Of a DNA stretch of 33,618 nucleotides, positions 15,178 to 24,893 are shown piece after piece. Origin of the DNA: an uncultured Pelagibacteraceae bacterium. Its GTDB lineage: Bacteria > Pseudomonadota > Alphaproteobacteria > Pelagibacterales > Pelagibacteraceae. A model generated the notes under the pieces. It saw only the letters and a list, made by a program, of their open reading frames with translations, was not told the origin of the DNA and searched no databases. How positions within the stretch are numbered: position 1 is the stretch's first letter; the number at the start of each line of letters is the position of its first letter. Made by a program: the position numbers and the translations under genes. The stretch lies in contig CABZRN010000007.1 of assembly GCA_902528175.1 (NCBI GenBank), forward strand, positions 1-33,618. Reading direction: 5' to 3'.

Positions 15178-17349
15178 TTAAATTACCCTTTCAGTTATAG
15201 TAGAGCTGTAAGCCTCTATAATGTCTTTTTTTTGAAAGTCATTAAAATCTTTGAAAGATATACCACATTCCAGTCCAGCTGACACTTGCTTGGCTTGGTT
15301 TTTTTCCCTAAAAATAGTGCTTATTTTACCATTATAAATTATTGTACCATCTCTAATAATTCTTGCTAAAGCGTCTTGAGAAATTTCGCCATCAATTACC
15401 TTTGAACCAGCAACTTTTCCTACTTTTGATACTTTAAAAATTTCTAAAATTTCAGCGGAACCTATTACCTTTTCCTCTACGTCTGGGGATAGTAGTCCAG
15501 ACATTTGATTTTTTACAAAATCAATCAATTCATAGATTATATTAAATGAGCAAATTTTAACTTTATTTTGCTCTGCTATTTTTTTTGCTTCCTTACTAGG
15601 CTTAACATTGAAAGCAATCAGAATTGCATCAGATGCCTTAGCTAAGTTGACGTCTGTCTCAGTTACCATCCCAACATCAGATAAAATTATCTTTACCTTT
15701 ACTTCATCATGTTTAATTTGATTGATTGCACTTTTTATTGCCTCTGAGGATCCATGTACATCTGATTTTACTATAATATTTAAATCCTCAGATTTGTTAT
15801 CTTTAAAAGCAGAGTCTTGCGTAAACATAGTTAAGGGATTTTTTGAGGTTTTAGTTTCTTCAATTCTTGCCTCTGATAAAGACTTAGCCTCTTTTTCTGA
15901 GTCAAGAACTAAAAAATCATCTCCAGATTTAGCTGCACCATTTATACCCAATACTTCAACAGGTGTAGATGGCAATGCTTCATTAATTTGTTTTCCGGTG
16001 TCATCTATAATTGCTCTGACTTTTCCCCATTTTGTGCCACAAACAAAATAATCACCTTTTTTAAGATTGCCAGATGTTACAATAATATTTGCTATCGGCC
16101 CTCTGCCTATATCTATTTTTGATTCAAGAACAACACCGTTAGAGTTACTGCTAAAATCACATTTTAAATCTAAAAGTTCGGCTTGGAGTAAGATCAATTC
16201 AAGTAATTTGTCTATATTTTTTTTTGTTTTTGTTGAGATCTCAACCATTATTGTGTCCCCGGATAAATCTTCGGAAATTAATTCATGTTCTAAAAGTTGG
16301 TTTTTTATTTTTTGTGGATCTGCATCTGAAAGATCACATTTATTAATTGCAACAACGATAGGCACTTTTGCAGCTTTTGCGTGTTTAATAGATTCTATTG
16401 TTTGAGGCATTACACCATCATTTGCTGCAACAACTAACACAACAATATCTGTTAATTTAGACCCTCTTGCTCTCATCTCTGTAAATGCTGCATGACCTGG
16501 AGTATCTATAAAAGTAATTTTTTTATTATTTTTGGAGATCTGGTAAGCACCAATGTGTTGAGTAATGCCTCCAAATTCTCCTAATACGATGTTTGTACTT
16601 CTGATAACGTCTAGAACAGAAGTTTTTCCATGATCGACGTGTCCCATTATAGTAATAATTGGTGGACGGTTTTTTAGATTTTCAGATTTTGTATCTTTGA
16701 TGTTTTTTATAATTTCGTTAGCTTTTTTCTCTCTTATGGGATTATGACCAAATTCTTTTACTAAATACTCAGCAGTATCTTCGTCAATTGTATGATTAAT
16801 TGTAACCGCTACACCCATACCCATTAAATGCTTAATTATATTTGATGATTGCTCGGCCATTCTATTAGCTAGATCTCTAATTGTTATAAACTCCGGTATA
16901 TTGATGTCTCTTTTAATATTTGCACTAGCTACATCATCAATTTTATTTTTTGATACCCTTAATTCTTTTTCTCTAGCTCTTTTAATTGATGCAAGACTTC
17001 TTGATTTAAATTCTAAGTCCTCACTCAAAGCTCTTGAAACTGTTAATTTAGTTTCTCTTTTTTTGGTTGTAAATTTTGACTTGTTCTCTTTATCTTTTTG
17101 ATTGTTGTCTCCTCTAATTCCTTTCATAGCTTTTTGTTCAGCTAATTTTCTCCTTTCATAATCACTTAATTTTGCGGTTAATGGCTTAGGTTTAAAACTT
17201 TTTTTAAAATTATTTGTAGTTTTATTTAAAGTTTTTGAAAATTTTTTATCATGAAATGACGTTTTTTTATTGGTTTCAAAATTTTGTTTGTATACAAATG
17301 TCTTTTTTGGTTTTCCTGATATTGTAAGTTTTTTTTTTTGTTTTTCCAT
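15178..17349 (-). CDS. infB: Translation initiation factor IF-2
   Basis: IF-2 is the GTPase that brings initiator fMet-tRNA to the 30S subunit and promotes subunit joining. After a Lys-rich, low-complexity N-terminal region (1-150) and the IF2 N-domain (IPEFITIRDLANRMAEQS), the G domain has G1 GHVDHGKT at 236-243, G3 DTPGHAAF and G4 NKCD. Domains II and III and the C-terminal tRNA-binding domain follow. At 723 residues it is shorter than many proteobacterial IF-2 proteins, mainly in the N-terminal part. It lies 10 bases after nusA. Confidence 0.98.
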   Translation of the reverse strand: MEKQKKKLTISGKPKKTFVYKQNFETNKKTSFHDKKFSKTLNKTTNNFKKSFKPKPLTAKLSDYERRKLAEQKAMKGIRGDNNQKDKENKSKFTTKKRETKLTVSRALSEDLEFKSRSLASIKRAREKELRVSKNKIDDVASANIKRDINIPEFITIRDLANRMAEQSSNIIKHLMGMGVAVTINHTIDEDTAEYLVKEFGHNPIREKKANEIIKNIKDTKSENLKNRPPIITIMGHVDHGKTSVLDVIRSTNIVLGEFGGITQHIGAYQISKNNKKITFIDTPGHAAFTEMRARGSKLTDIVVLVVAANDGVMPQTIESIKHAKAAKVPIVVAINKCDLSDADPQKIKNQLLEHELISEDLSGDTIMVEISTKTKKNIDKLLELILLQAELLDLKCDFSSNSNGVVLESKIDIGRGPIANIIVTSGNLKKGDYFVCGTKWGKVRAIIDDTGKQINEALPSTPVEVLGINGAAKSGDDFLVLDSEKEAKSLSEARIEETKTSKNPLTMFTQDSAFKDNKSEDLNIIVKSDVHGSSEAIKSAINQIKHDEVKVKIILSDVGMVTETDVNLAKASDAILIAFNVKPSKEAKKIAEQNKVKICSFNIIYELIDFVKNQMSGLLSPDVEEKVIGSAEILEIFKVSKVGKVAGSKVIDGEISQDALARIIRDGTIIYNGKISTIFREKNQAKQVSAGLECGISFKDFNDFQKKDIIEAYSSTITERVI

Positions 17350-17359
17350 TTTCCATTAG

Positions 17360-18904
17360 TTAGTTATTATAAATTTTATCTCTAGCTTTCATTATAAGCT
17401 CATCAGCCTCTACTCTAGATAAAGCAAAATCTTCAAGGTAACCATTAATCTTAATTTTTTCACCTTTAATAATGTCAAATCCACCTATTAATTCATCAGA
17501 TGCAAGATCTGCAAAATCGTTTAAAGTTAATATTTTTTTCTCACCTAATGTTAATAGCATCCCTGGTGTTAATCCCTCATGACTAATTAAATCTGTCTTT
17601 AAACCTAAGTCTTTTATTTTCTTTTGTATTTCTTCCTGATTTTTTTTGTCAAACTCTATTGCTCTTTCAATTAGCTCTTTTGCTGTTTCTTCTTCTATAC
17701 CTTCTATTTTCACTAAATCACTTAATTTACAATCTTTTATAATATCAATTGAAGAAAAACCCTCAGCTACTAAAAGTTGACCTAATGTTTCGTCAACTTC
17801 TAAATTTTTCATAAGATTTTCAGATCTATCTTTAAATTCTTCTTGCCTTTTTTCAGACTCCTCTTTGTCTGTCATTATATTTATCTCATAATCAATGAGT
17901 TTTGTGGCAAGTCTAACATTTTGTCCTCTTCTGCCAATTGCTTTACTTAAATTCTCTTCAGTTAAAATTACATCTAATTTTTTTGCTTCTTCATAAATAT
18001 TGACTTTTAAAACTTCTGCAGGTGACAAAGCATTTGAAACTACCACTGATATATCTTCAGACCAATTTACTATATCAATTTTTTCTCCCTGCAATTCATT
18101 TACTACAGCTTGAACTCTGCTACCTCTCATTCCTACACAAGCTCCTACTGGATCTAGTGATGTATCAATGGCTTTGACACAAATTTTCGCTCTACTCCCT
18201 GGGTCTCTAGCTGACGATTTTATTTCTATTAAACCATCGTAAATCTCTGGAACTTCTTGAATAAAAAGTTTTTCCATAAATTTAGGGTGAGCCCTTGATA
18301 AAAAGATTTGTTGACCTCTCTGTTCTCTCCTTACATCATAACAATAAGCTTTCACTCTATCTCCTGCTTTAATATTTTCTCTTGGAATCATCTCATTTTT
18401 TTGAATGATTGCTTCGGCTTTACCTAAATCTACAATTACGTTACCAAATTCTAATCTTTTAACAATACCACTTAATATTGAGTCTTTTTTATCTATGAAA
18501 TCTTTAAATTGTCTCTCCTTTTCAGCTTCTCTTACACTAAAACTAATAACTTGTTTTGCCGTTTGAGCAGCTATTCTTCCAAAATCAAAGGTTGGAAGAG
18601 GCTGGAGTATTTCATCGCCTAATTTTTTATCATTATTTAAAGCTTTCGCACTTTCTAAGCTTATTTCAGTATTATTATTTTCAGGTTTTTCAACTATTAT
18701 TAACTTCCTAAAAATTTCAATATCACCATTATCCCTATTTATATTAACCTGTATTACATTTTCATTACCAAATTTTGACTTTGCGGCCTTAGCTATTCCT
18801 GTTTCCATAGAATTAATAATCAGCTCTTTATCTATTGATTTTTCTAATGCAACTGCTTCTGCAATTCTTAATAATTCAAGTTTATCTGCTCGTCTGTTTA
18901 ACAT
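17360..18904 (-). CDS. nusA: Transcription termination/antitermination factor NusA
   Basis: NusA binds RNA polymerase and modulates pausing, hairpin-dependent termination and antitermination. Visible parts are the N-terminal polymerase-binding domain (RRADKLELLRIAEAVALEKSIDKELII), S1 (SGIVKRLEFGNVIVDLGKAEAII), KH1 (VGACVGMRGSRVQAVVNELQGE), KH2 (LSKAIGRRGQNVRLATKL) and C-terminal helix-hairpin-helix repeats. I start it at ATG 18904 (MLNRRADKLEL, 514 residues). An upstream in-frame ATG at 18940 would translate through the terminator hairpin and its poly-Phe-coding U-tract. rimP, usually just upstream, is absent. Confidence 0.97.
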   Translation of the reverse strand: MLNRRADKLELLRIAEAVALEKSIDKELIINSMETGIAKAAKSKFGNENVIQVNINRDNGDIEIFRKLIIVEKPENNNTEISLESAKALNNDKKLGDEILQPLPTFDFGRIAAQTAKQVISFSVREAEKERQFKDFIDKKDSILSGIVKRLEFGNVIVDLGKAEAIIQKNEMIPRENIKAGDRVKAYCYDVRREQRGQQIFLSRAHPKFMEKLFIQEVPEIYDGLIEIKSSARDPGSRAKICVKAIDTSLDPVGACVGMRGSRVQAVVNELQGEKIDIVNWSEDISVVVSNALSPAEVLKVNIYEEAKKLDVILTEENLSKAIGRRGQNVRLATKLIDYEINIMTDKEESEKRQEEFKDRSENLMKNLEVDETLGQLLVAEGFSSIDIIKDCKLSDLVKIEGIEEETAKELIERAIEFDKKNQEEIQKKIKDLGLKTDLISHEGLTPGMLLTLGEKKILTLNDFADLASDELIGGFDIIKGEKIKINGYLEDFALSRVEADELIMKARDKIYNN

Positions 18905-18916
18905 ATTTTGTTTTCC

Positions 18917-18941
18917 AAAAAAAAATGGGCCGAAGCCCACT
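18917..18941 (-). terminator. Intrinsic terminator in the metK-nusA spacer
   Basis: On the minus strand TGGGC-TTCG-GCCCA (18939-18926) forms a 5-base-pair GC-rich stem with a UUCG tetraloop, extended by G·U and A-U pairs. It is followed by nine consecutive T (18925-18917). It is a textbook rho-independent terminator. It ends only 12 bases before the nusA ATG, so it may act as an attenuator in the nusA leader as well as, or instead of, ending metK transcription. Confidence 0.85.
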
Positions 18942-18967
18942 TTGATATATATGACAATTTTATAGGT

Positions 18968-18995
18968 GTTATAATTAATATTTATAAATTTTCAA
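18968..18995 (-). promoter_or_regulatory. Promoter candidate for nusA-infB-rbfA-rpsO-pnp
   Basis: On the minus strand TTGAAA (18995-18990), 16 bases, TATAAC (18973-18968). Transcription would begin near 18961, giving a leader of roughly 57 bases that contains the terminator hairpin. It lies just after the metK stop. Confidence 0.5.
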
Positions 18996-19002
18996 CTTAT
19001 TA

Positions 19003-20166
19003 TTACTTGCTGAAAATGTCTTTTTTATCGACTTTTTCCCAGGAAAAAGAGCCGTCAGATCCTGGATCTCTACCAAAGTGTCCATATGCTGCAGATTTTT
19101 CATATATAGGTTTATTTAATCCTAACATCTCCCTAATACCTCTAGGACTTAAATCAAAATTTTTTTGTATTAAGCTTTCTACGTGCTTATTCTTTTCTTC
19201 ATCGTTATCAAACAAATCTACATATATTGAAAGTGGCTTTGACACACCAATGGCATATGCTAATTGAATGAGACACTTATCTGTAATTTTTGAAGCTACA
19301 ATATTTTTTGCAAGATATCGTGATGCATATGCAGCCGATCTATCAACTTTCGTGGGGTCTTTTCCTGAAAAAGCTCCTCCACCATGTGGTGCAGCTCCAC
19401 CATAAGTGTCGACTATGATTTTTCTACCTGTTAGACCGCTGTCTCCATCGGGTCCACCAATAACAAAATTTCCAGTTGGATTAACATAAATTTCTTTCTC
19501 AGACAAATTTTTTAGTAATTCTTTAGGAATTGATTTTTCAATATAAGGCTTAACTAAATCTCTAACTTGAGATTGATTTACATCTGCTGAATGTTGTGTG
19601 GATATTACTACAGATTTTACGTTAGCTGGTTTTCCATCTTTATATTCAATAGTTATTTGACTCTTTGAATCGGGTTCGATATTTTTCAGTTTACCTGACT
19701 TTCTATCTTCAGCCATTAACCTTAAAATCTTATGTGAATAATGTATCGGAGCTGGCATTAAAACATCAGTTTCGTTACAAGCATATCCAAACATTATTCC
19801 TTGGTCTCCCGCTCCTTCATCTTTGTTTCCCGAAGAGTCAACTCCCATTGCAATATCTGATGATTGCGCGTGCAAATGACTTTCTATTTTTGTAGCTTCT
19901 TTGTAAGTGAAACCATCTTGATCATATCCTATGTCTTTAATACAGGATCTAACTTTCTGGATTAAATCGTCTTTTTTAATTTCGGGTCCCCTAACCTCAC
20001 CAGCCAAAACAACTTTATTTGTTGTGGTTAAAGTTTCGCATGCAACTCTGGACTGAGGCTCAGCGCCAAGGTAAGTATCTACTACCATATCAGATATTCT
20101 ATCACAGACTTTATCTGGGTGCCCTTCAGATACCGACTCGCTTGTAAATAAATAATTTTTTTTCAT
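19003..20166 (-). CDS. metK: S-adenosylmethionine synthetase
   Basis: MetK makes S-adenosylmethionine from methionine and ATP. The signature motifs are [16 protein letters not shown] and [19 protein letters not shown], with [12 protein letters not shown] at the N-terminus. The length of 387 residues is normal. The start overlaps the lnt stop (ATGA), so there is no room for a SAM-sensing leader directly upstream; regulation must come from elsewhere in the operon. Confidence 0.98.
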   Translation of the reverse strand: MKKNYLFTSESVSEGHPDKVCDRISDMVVDTYLGAEPQSRVACETLTTTNKVVLAGEVRGPEIKKDDLIQKVRSCIKDIGYDQDGFTYKEATKIESHLHAQSSDIAMGVDSSGNKDEGAGDQGIMFGYACNETDVLMPAPIHYSHKILRLMAEDRKSGKLKNIEPDSKSQITIEYKDGKPANVKSVVISTQHSADVNQSQVRDLVKPYIEKSIPKELLKNLSEKEIYVNPTGNFVIGGPDGDSGLTGRKIIVDTYGGAAPHGGGAFSGKDPTKVDRSAAYASRYLAKNIVASKITDKCLIQLAYAIGVSKPLSIYVDLFDNDEEKNKHVESLIQKNFDLSPRGIREMLGLNKPIYEKSAAYGHFGRDPGSDGSFSWEKVDKKDIFSK

Positions 20167-21683
20167 TTAATTCTTTTTAAAAAGAAAATCAAACTAATAT
20201 AAATAAATACTAAAAAAAAGAAAATCTTATTACCATAAACACTAAAGATTGTAGGAAAAGCATTAGAAACTGATTCAATTTCTATGCTTCCCTTTTCAGT
20301 TGTGTTGAGCATTTTATTAATTTTGCCATTTGAACTTACATGAGCAGAAATTCCATTATTGGCAACTCTTAAAATGTCTTTACCTTCCTCAATTGATCTA
20401 AATATGGAGTGAGAAAAATGTTGAACAGGTCCTATACTGCTTCCGAACCAGCCGTCTTCAGAAATATTTAAAATGAAATCATAATTATCTGTATTTTTAG
20501 TTAATTTGCCAGAGAATATAATTTCATAACAAATTAAAGGCAAAAATGAAATTTCACCTACACTAAGAATATTTCTCTCAGTTGAAGAGCTAAACGATTT
20601 ATATCCATGAGTAATTTTTTTTAGACCAAACTTGCTTAAAAATTTTTCTAAAGGTAGAAATTCTCCAAAGGGAACAAGCTTATTTTTATTATAGTTATCC
20701 TCTATTTCAAATTCCTTGTTAAATACTGCTAATGAATTAAAGATTTTATCTCCATCATCTAAAGTAATGCCTAAGATTATTTTTGATTTATCAGTTAATT
20801 GATTAGAAATATTACCAAAATCATTTTCTAGTTGATTTATTTCACCAATATTAGTTATGCCTTCTGGAAAAACTAAAATTAAATCTTTATCAATTGGATA
20901 ACTAATTTGAAAAAGTTCATTTATTTTATCTTCTATGGGTTCATCAATAAAAAACCTCTCAATATTAAACTTAGGTGAAACTAATTTTATTGATGGAGAG
21001 ATTATTTTTTTTGGTTTGTTTTCAACTTGGTCAATTTTATTTAATCCGTAATAAATATTAATTGATAAAATTAAAAATGCTAATAGTAAAATAGTAAATT
21101 TTCTTAAATTTTTAATATTGAAAAAAATTATTATTGGTAAAGTGTAAAAAGTAATAACCAGTAAGTTTAAAGAGTAGGTTCCTATAAGGCTAAGTATTTG
21201 TAGTGAACTAACAATATTTACTAAACTAAATGTAATTAAATTCCAAGGAAATCCACCAAAAATTGTTCCTCTCAGGTATTCCACGATAGACAGTGAAAGT
21301 GAGAAAATTAAAACTGAACTAAAATTCATTTTTATATAAAAAAATTTCAGTAGATAGGAAAATAATCCGTAAAATAATGATAACAAAAACGGAATTAATA
21401 AAATTGATAAAATAATTAAATTTTCAAAATTTTTATCGAATTTAAGAGAATTTGAAATCCAATATAGATTAGTTAAGAAATATCCGAATCCATAAAACCA
21501 TCCTATTAAGAAATTATTAAGTAAATTTCGACTATTATTAATAACCAAAATATAAAATAAAATTGGGAAAGTGAAAAAATTTATTAAAAAAAAATTATAA
21601 GGAGGCAGGCTAAAAGATGATAAAAAACCTAAACAAAGTAAAATAATAATTATTAAAAATTTGTTTTTTAAAATTTGAGCCAA
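20163..21683 (-). CDS. lnt: Apolipoprotein N-acyltransferase
   Basis: Lnt is an inner membrane enzyme that adds the third acyl chain to lipoproteins. The first ~210 residues carry several membrane helices. The periplasmic nitrilase-like domain follows with the catalytic triad Glu 274 (VFPEGITN), Lys 335 ([12 protein letters not shown]) and Cys 385 (PLICYEIIF). A final membrane helix closes the protein at 506 residues. It is one base after ybeY and overlaps metK. The BON lipoprotein at 32878-33474 would be one of its substrates. Confidence 0.96.
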   Translation of the reverse strand: MAQILKNKFLIIIILLCLGFLSSFSLPPYNFFLINFFTFPILFYILVINNSRNLLNNFLIGWFYGFGYFLTNLYWISNSLKFDKNFENLIILSILLIPFLLSLFYGLFSYLLKFFYIKMNFSSVLIFSLSLSIVEYLRGTIFGGFPWNLITFSLVNIVSSLQILSLIGTYSLNLLVITFYTLPIIIFFNIKNLRKFTILLLAFLILSINIYYGLNKIDQVENKPKKIISPSIKLVSPKFNIERFFIDEPIEDKINELFQISYPIDKDLILVFPEGITNIGEINQLENDFGNISNQLTDKSKIILGITLDDGDKIFNSLAVFNKEFEIEDNYNKNKLVPFGEFLPLEKFLSKFGLKKITHGYKSFSSSTERNILSVGEISFLPLICYEIIFSGKLTKNTDNYDFILNISEDGWFGSSIGPVQHFSHSIFRSIEEGKDILRVANNGISAHVSSNGKINKMLNTTEKGSIEIESVSNAFPTIFSVYGNKIFFFLVFIYISLIFFLKRIK

Positions 21684-21684
21684 T

Positions 21685-22125
21685 TTAAAAATTAAGTTGT
21701 TTAAATATTAAATTTTCTTTTCTTGACATCTTTTTAAAATCTTTGAATTTGATGTGATCATGTCCACTTAAGTGTAGGTACCCGTGAATCCACATTTTAT
21801 CTAATTCATAATCGAAAAAAGATTTCTTGGATCTTTTATTAACTATTTCATAACTAATAGCTATATCTCCAAGATAAATGTTGTTTTTGCTCTTTATTTT
21901 TAGCGGAAATGACAGAACATCTGTTGATTTATTAATTTTTCTAAACTTATTATTTAATTTTTTCATTCTCAAATTATTTGTTAAAAATATAGTAAATTCT
22001 TTTTTTTTTTTGGATGGATTTATTTTAGTATTAAATTTTCTTTGTTTTATTTTAAAGTAATTTTTTAAATTTTTAATTTTTTTTTTCCATTTTGGAAAAT
22101 CAACAACAACAAAAATTTTGATCAT
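21685..22125 (-). CDS. ybeY: Endoribonuclease YbeY, rRNA maturation factor
   Basis: YbeY is a zinc metalloenzyme involved in 16S rRNA 3' end maturation and ribosome quality control. The zinc motif is HGYLHLSGHDH with ligands His 114, His 118 and His 124. The upstream TDVLSFPL is also diagnostic. The 146 residues are a normal length, although the first 50 residues are unusually Lys-rich. It overlaps phoH (ATGA), its usual partner. Confidence 0.95.
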   Translation of the reverse strand: MIKIFVVVDFPKWKKKIKNLKNYFKIKQRKFNTKINPSKKKKEFTIFLTNNLRMKKLNNKFRKINKSTDVLSFPLKIKSKNNIYLGDIAISYEIVNKRSKKSFFDYELDKMWIHGYLHLSGHDHIKFKDFKKMSRKENLIFKQLNF

Positions 22126-23120
22126 TTCTTGGAATTTTGATCGGAATATGCTTTTACTATTTTAGAAACTAATGGGTGTCTCACGACATCTGTGTGATCG
22201 AAATCTACTATTGATATCTCATTTAAATGCCCAAGTATTTCTTTAGATCTTCTCAAGCCGGATAAAGATTTATTAGGCAAATCTATTTGGGATGGATCAC
22301 CATTTATAACAATTTTTGAGTTTTCTCCTATTCTAGTTAAAAACATTTTAATTTGAGTATCAGTTGCATTTTGAGCCTCGTCTAAAATAGCAAAAGAATT
22401 TTTTAATGTTCTACCTCGCATAAATGCCAAAGGTGCTATTTCTATATCACCAATTTCAATACGTTTTTGGATTTTTTCAAAATCTAAAAGATCATAAAGA
22501 GCATCATATAAAGGTCGTAAATATGGATCTACTTTTTCCCTCATATCACCTGGCAAAAAACCAAGTCTTTCTCCTGCTTCAACCGCTGGTCTCGACAATA
22601 TTATTCTCTCTATTTTTTTATCTAAAAGCATTGTTAGAGCAATAGCTACTGCTAAATAAGTTTTTCCAGTCCCTGCAGGTCCAGAAGATATTATAATTTC
22701 GCTATCTCTTAGAGCTCTTACATATTTTTTTTGTTTTTCAGATCTTGGTATTACTGATTTTTTTGGAGTTTTGATTATATATTCAATTTTATCTGTTTTT
22801 TCTTCAATCATAAATTTATTTACTGAGGATAAAATGTCTTTTTTTTCAATAGTTCCATTATTTATAAATTGGTCAAACAAAAAAACAATTGCATTTTTTA
22901 CCATTTCATTCTTTTTTGATGTACTTTTAACCAAAATTGAATTTCCACGAGAATAAATACTAGTACCTGTAATCTTCTCTAATTCCTTAAGATTATTATT
23001 AAACTCACCAACAACACCCATCAATATATCATTATTTTTAAATATAATACTTAAGGTATTATTCTCGGAGTAAACAAATTTAATATCGTTGACATTTTTT
23101 TTATGAGATAGATTATTCAA
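22122..23120 (-). CDS. phoH: PhoH-family ATPase (PhoH-like, YbeZ)
   Basis: This is a cytosolic P-loop ATPase that acts with YbeY and is thought to handle RNA. An N-terminal KH-like region (about 30-70) precedes the helicase-like core, with Walker A GPAGTGKT at 147-154 and Walker B FAILDEAQN. The segment RPAVEAGERLGFLPGD is characteristic of the family. The 332 residues are full length. Neighbours miaB and ybeY match the conserved proteobacterial order. Confidence 0.96.
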   Translation of the reverse strand: MNNLSHKKNVNDIKFVYSENNTLSIIFKNNDILMGVVGEFNNNLKELEKITGTSIYSRGNSILVKSTSKKNEMVKNAIVFLFDQFINNGTIEKKDILSSVNKFMIEEKTDKIEYIIKTPKKSVIPRSEKQKKYVRALRDSEIIISSGPAGTGKTYLAVAIALTMLLDKKIERIILSRPAVEAGERLGFLPGDMREKVDPYLRPLYDALYDLLDFEKIQKRIEIGDIEIAPLAFMRGRTLKNSFAILDEAQNATDTQIKMFLTRIGENSKIVINGDPSQIDLPNKSLSGLRRSKEILGHLNEISIVDFDHTDVVRHPLVSKIVKAYSDQNSKK

Positions 23121-23121
23121 A

Positions 23122-24456
23122 TCAAGCCGCTCTCATGTTTTTTCTTTCGTCTATTTCTCCAAATAAAGTATTTCGGTTAAATTTTGTTATTTTTACATCA
23201 ACTATTTTACCAATGTATTTTTTTTCACCATTAAAGATGACAGAATTTAAAAAAATATTTCTTCCAAAGTATTTATTTTGATTTTTTAATTTATTTTCTA
23301 CTAGAACCTCAATAGATTTGTCTAATAGAGTTTGGTTTTTTTTTATTTGATGACCCTCTAATACCTTTTGAATATTAACTAAACGTTCTTTTGCAATTTC
23401 TTTATCAATAAGCTTAAGCCTCGATGCAGGCGTTCCAGGTCTAGGGCTAAATATAAAAGAATAAGAATTTATAAATTTAATATTTTTTACAAGCTCCATC
23501 GTGTCATTAAAGTCGGTGTCCATCTCACCAGGATAGCCTATGATAAAATCGCTAGAAAATTCTACGTCATTATTAGTTTTTTTTAACATTTTATATATTT
23601 CTAAATATTTTTCTACCTTATGATTTCTATTCATTAATTTTAAAATTTTATCTGAACCACTTTGAATGGGTAAATGAATTAAGGGCATCAATTTTTTTGA
23701 ATAAGAATAACATTCAATTAAATCTTCACTCATATCTCTTGGATGTGATGTTGTGTATCTAATTCTTTTTAATTCTTTTATTTTGTCTAGCTCCAATATT
23801 AAATCAGACAATTTATAAATTTTATCTCCATCTTTATACAAATAGGCATTTACATTTTGTCCTAACAAGGTTAGTTCTTTGGAGCCATTTTTTATTAAAC
23901 TCTCGGCCTCTTCAATAATTTTTTTGAAGGGTCTAGAATACTCAGGACCTCTTGTATAGGGCACTACACAAAAACTGCAAAACTTATCACATCCTTCTTG
24001 TATTGTTAAAAACGAGGATACGTTGCTGTCATTATTCTTAATTTTATCTAAGTAATTAAATTTTTCCTCAGTATCAAATTCTGTGAGCTCCTCTTTGTTT
24101 TTAAATTTAAAGTTTTCAATAATTCTATTTATTTTGTGATATGATTGAGGTCCAATAATAATGTCAATATATGGTTCTCTTTTTATCATTTCACCACTTT
24201 CTGCTTGTGCAACACAACCTGCTATAATAACAATTGGCTTCTTTTTATTTATGTAGTTTTTTCTTACTCTTCCTATTTCATCATAAACTTTCTCTTTTGA
24301 CTTATCTCTGATATGACAAGTATTTAATAGATAACAATCAGCATCTAAATGATCATTTGTTTTGAAATAACCAATATCCTTTACTGTATCATAAATACGA
24401 TTTGTATCGTATTCGTTCATTTGACATCCAAATGTTTTAATGAAAATTTTTTTCAC
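23122..24456 (-). CDS. miaB: tRNA-2-methylthio-N6-dimethylallyladenosine synthase
   Basis: MiaB is a radical-SAM methylthiotransferase that modifies A37 of tRNAs reading U-starting codons. The N-terminal cluster is held by Cys 11, Cys 47 and Cys 81 (FGCQMNEYDT, NTCHIR, AGCVAQ). The radical-SAM CxxxCxxC is Cys 156, 160 and 163 (EGCDKFCSFCVVPYTRG). A TRAM domain closes the 444 residues. It is 2 bases after fur and 1 base before phoH. Confidence 0.97.
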   Translation of the reverse strand: MKKIFIKTFGCQMNEYDTNRIYDTVKDIGYFKTNDHLDADCYLLNTCHIRDKSKEKVYDEIGRVRKNYINKKKPIVIIAGCVAQAESGEMIKREPYIDIIIGPQSYHKINRIIENFKFKNKEELTEFDTEEKFNYLDKIKNNDSNVSSFLTIQEGCDKFCSFCVVPYTRGPEYSRPFKKIIEEAESLIKNGSKELTLLGQNVNAYLYKDGDKIYKLSDLILELDKIKELKRIRYTTSHPRDMSEDLIECYSYSKKLMPLIHLPIQSGSDKILKLMNRNHKVEKYLEIYKMLKKTNNDVEFSSDFIIGYPGEMDTDFNDTMELVKNIKFINSYSFIFSPRPGTPASRLKLIDKEIAKERLVNIQKVLEGHQIKKNQTLLDKSIEVLVENKLKNQNKYFGRNIFLNSVIFNGEKKYIGKIVDVKITKFNRNTLFGEIDERKNMRAA

Positions 24457-24458
24457 AG

Positions 24459-24884
24459 TTAATCAGATTTATCTTTTATACAGTAAAGTTCTAATTTTGA
24501 GTCCACTAGTTTGTATCCATGTTTTTCAGCAATTTTTTTTTGAATGATTTCAATTTCATCACTAGTAAATTCAATTATATTCCCTGTTTTTATATCGATT
24601 AGGTGATTATGGTCATCATTTAATTCATACCTGGCTTTACCATCTTTAAAATCGTGTTTCATTAAAATACCTGACTCTTCAAATAGTTTCACTGTTCTAT
24701 AAACTGTTGCGATACTAATTTTGCTATCAATATCTGAAACTCTTTTGTAGAGCTCATCCACATCTGGATGATCTGACTCACCATAGTTTTTTTTTGACTC
24801 GGATATAACCCTGGCTATAGTTCTCCTCTGATCAGTTAACTTAACACCTTTTGCAATACACTTTTGTTCGATTGTATCTGTCAT
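24459..24884 (-). CDS. fur: Fur/Mur-family metal regulator
   Basis: This is a ferric-uptake-regulator family protein of 141 residues. The winged-helix reads SIATVYRTVKLFEESGIL and the dimerisation/metal region ARYELNDDHNHLIDIKTGNIIEF. The two CxxC zinc pairs of classical Fur are missing, as is usual in alphaproteobacterial Fur/Mur, where the protein often senses manganese. It is clearly different from the Irr at 7395-7814. Its place before miaB is conserved. Whether it responds to iron or manganese cannot be read from the sequence. Confidence 0.93.
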   Translation of the reverse strand: MTDTIEQKCIAKGVKLTDQRRTIARVISESKKNYGESDHPDVDELYKRVSDIDSKISIATVYRTVKLFEESGILMKHDFKDGKARYELNDDHNHLIDIKTGNIIEFTSDEIEIIQKKIAEKHGYKLVDSKLELYCIKDKSD

Positions 24885-24893
24885 AAGATTATC

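Noticed and set aside
18902-18940. A longer NusA starting at the ATG at 18940 (MGFGPFFFGKQN...).
   Set aside because: The extra residues are encoded by the terminator stem and its T-tract, and NusA homologues start near the ATG at 18904.
18941-19002. SAM riboswitch associated with metK.
   Set aside because: metK overlaps lnt at its 5' end, leaving no leader. The spacer after metK holds only the promoter and terminator described.
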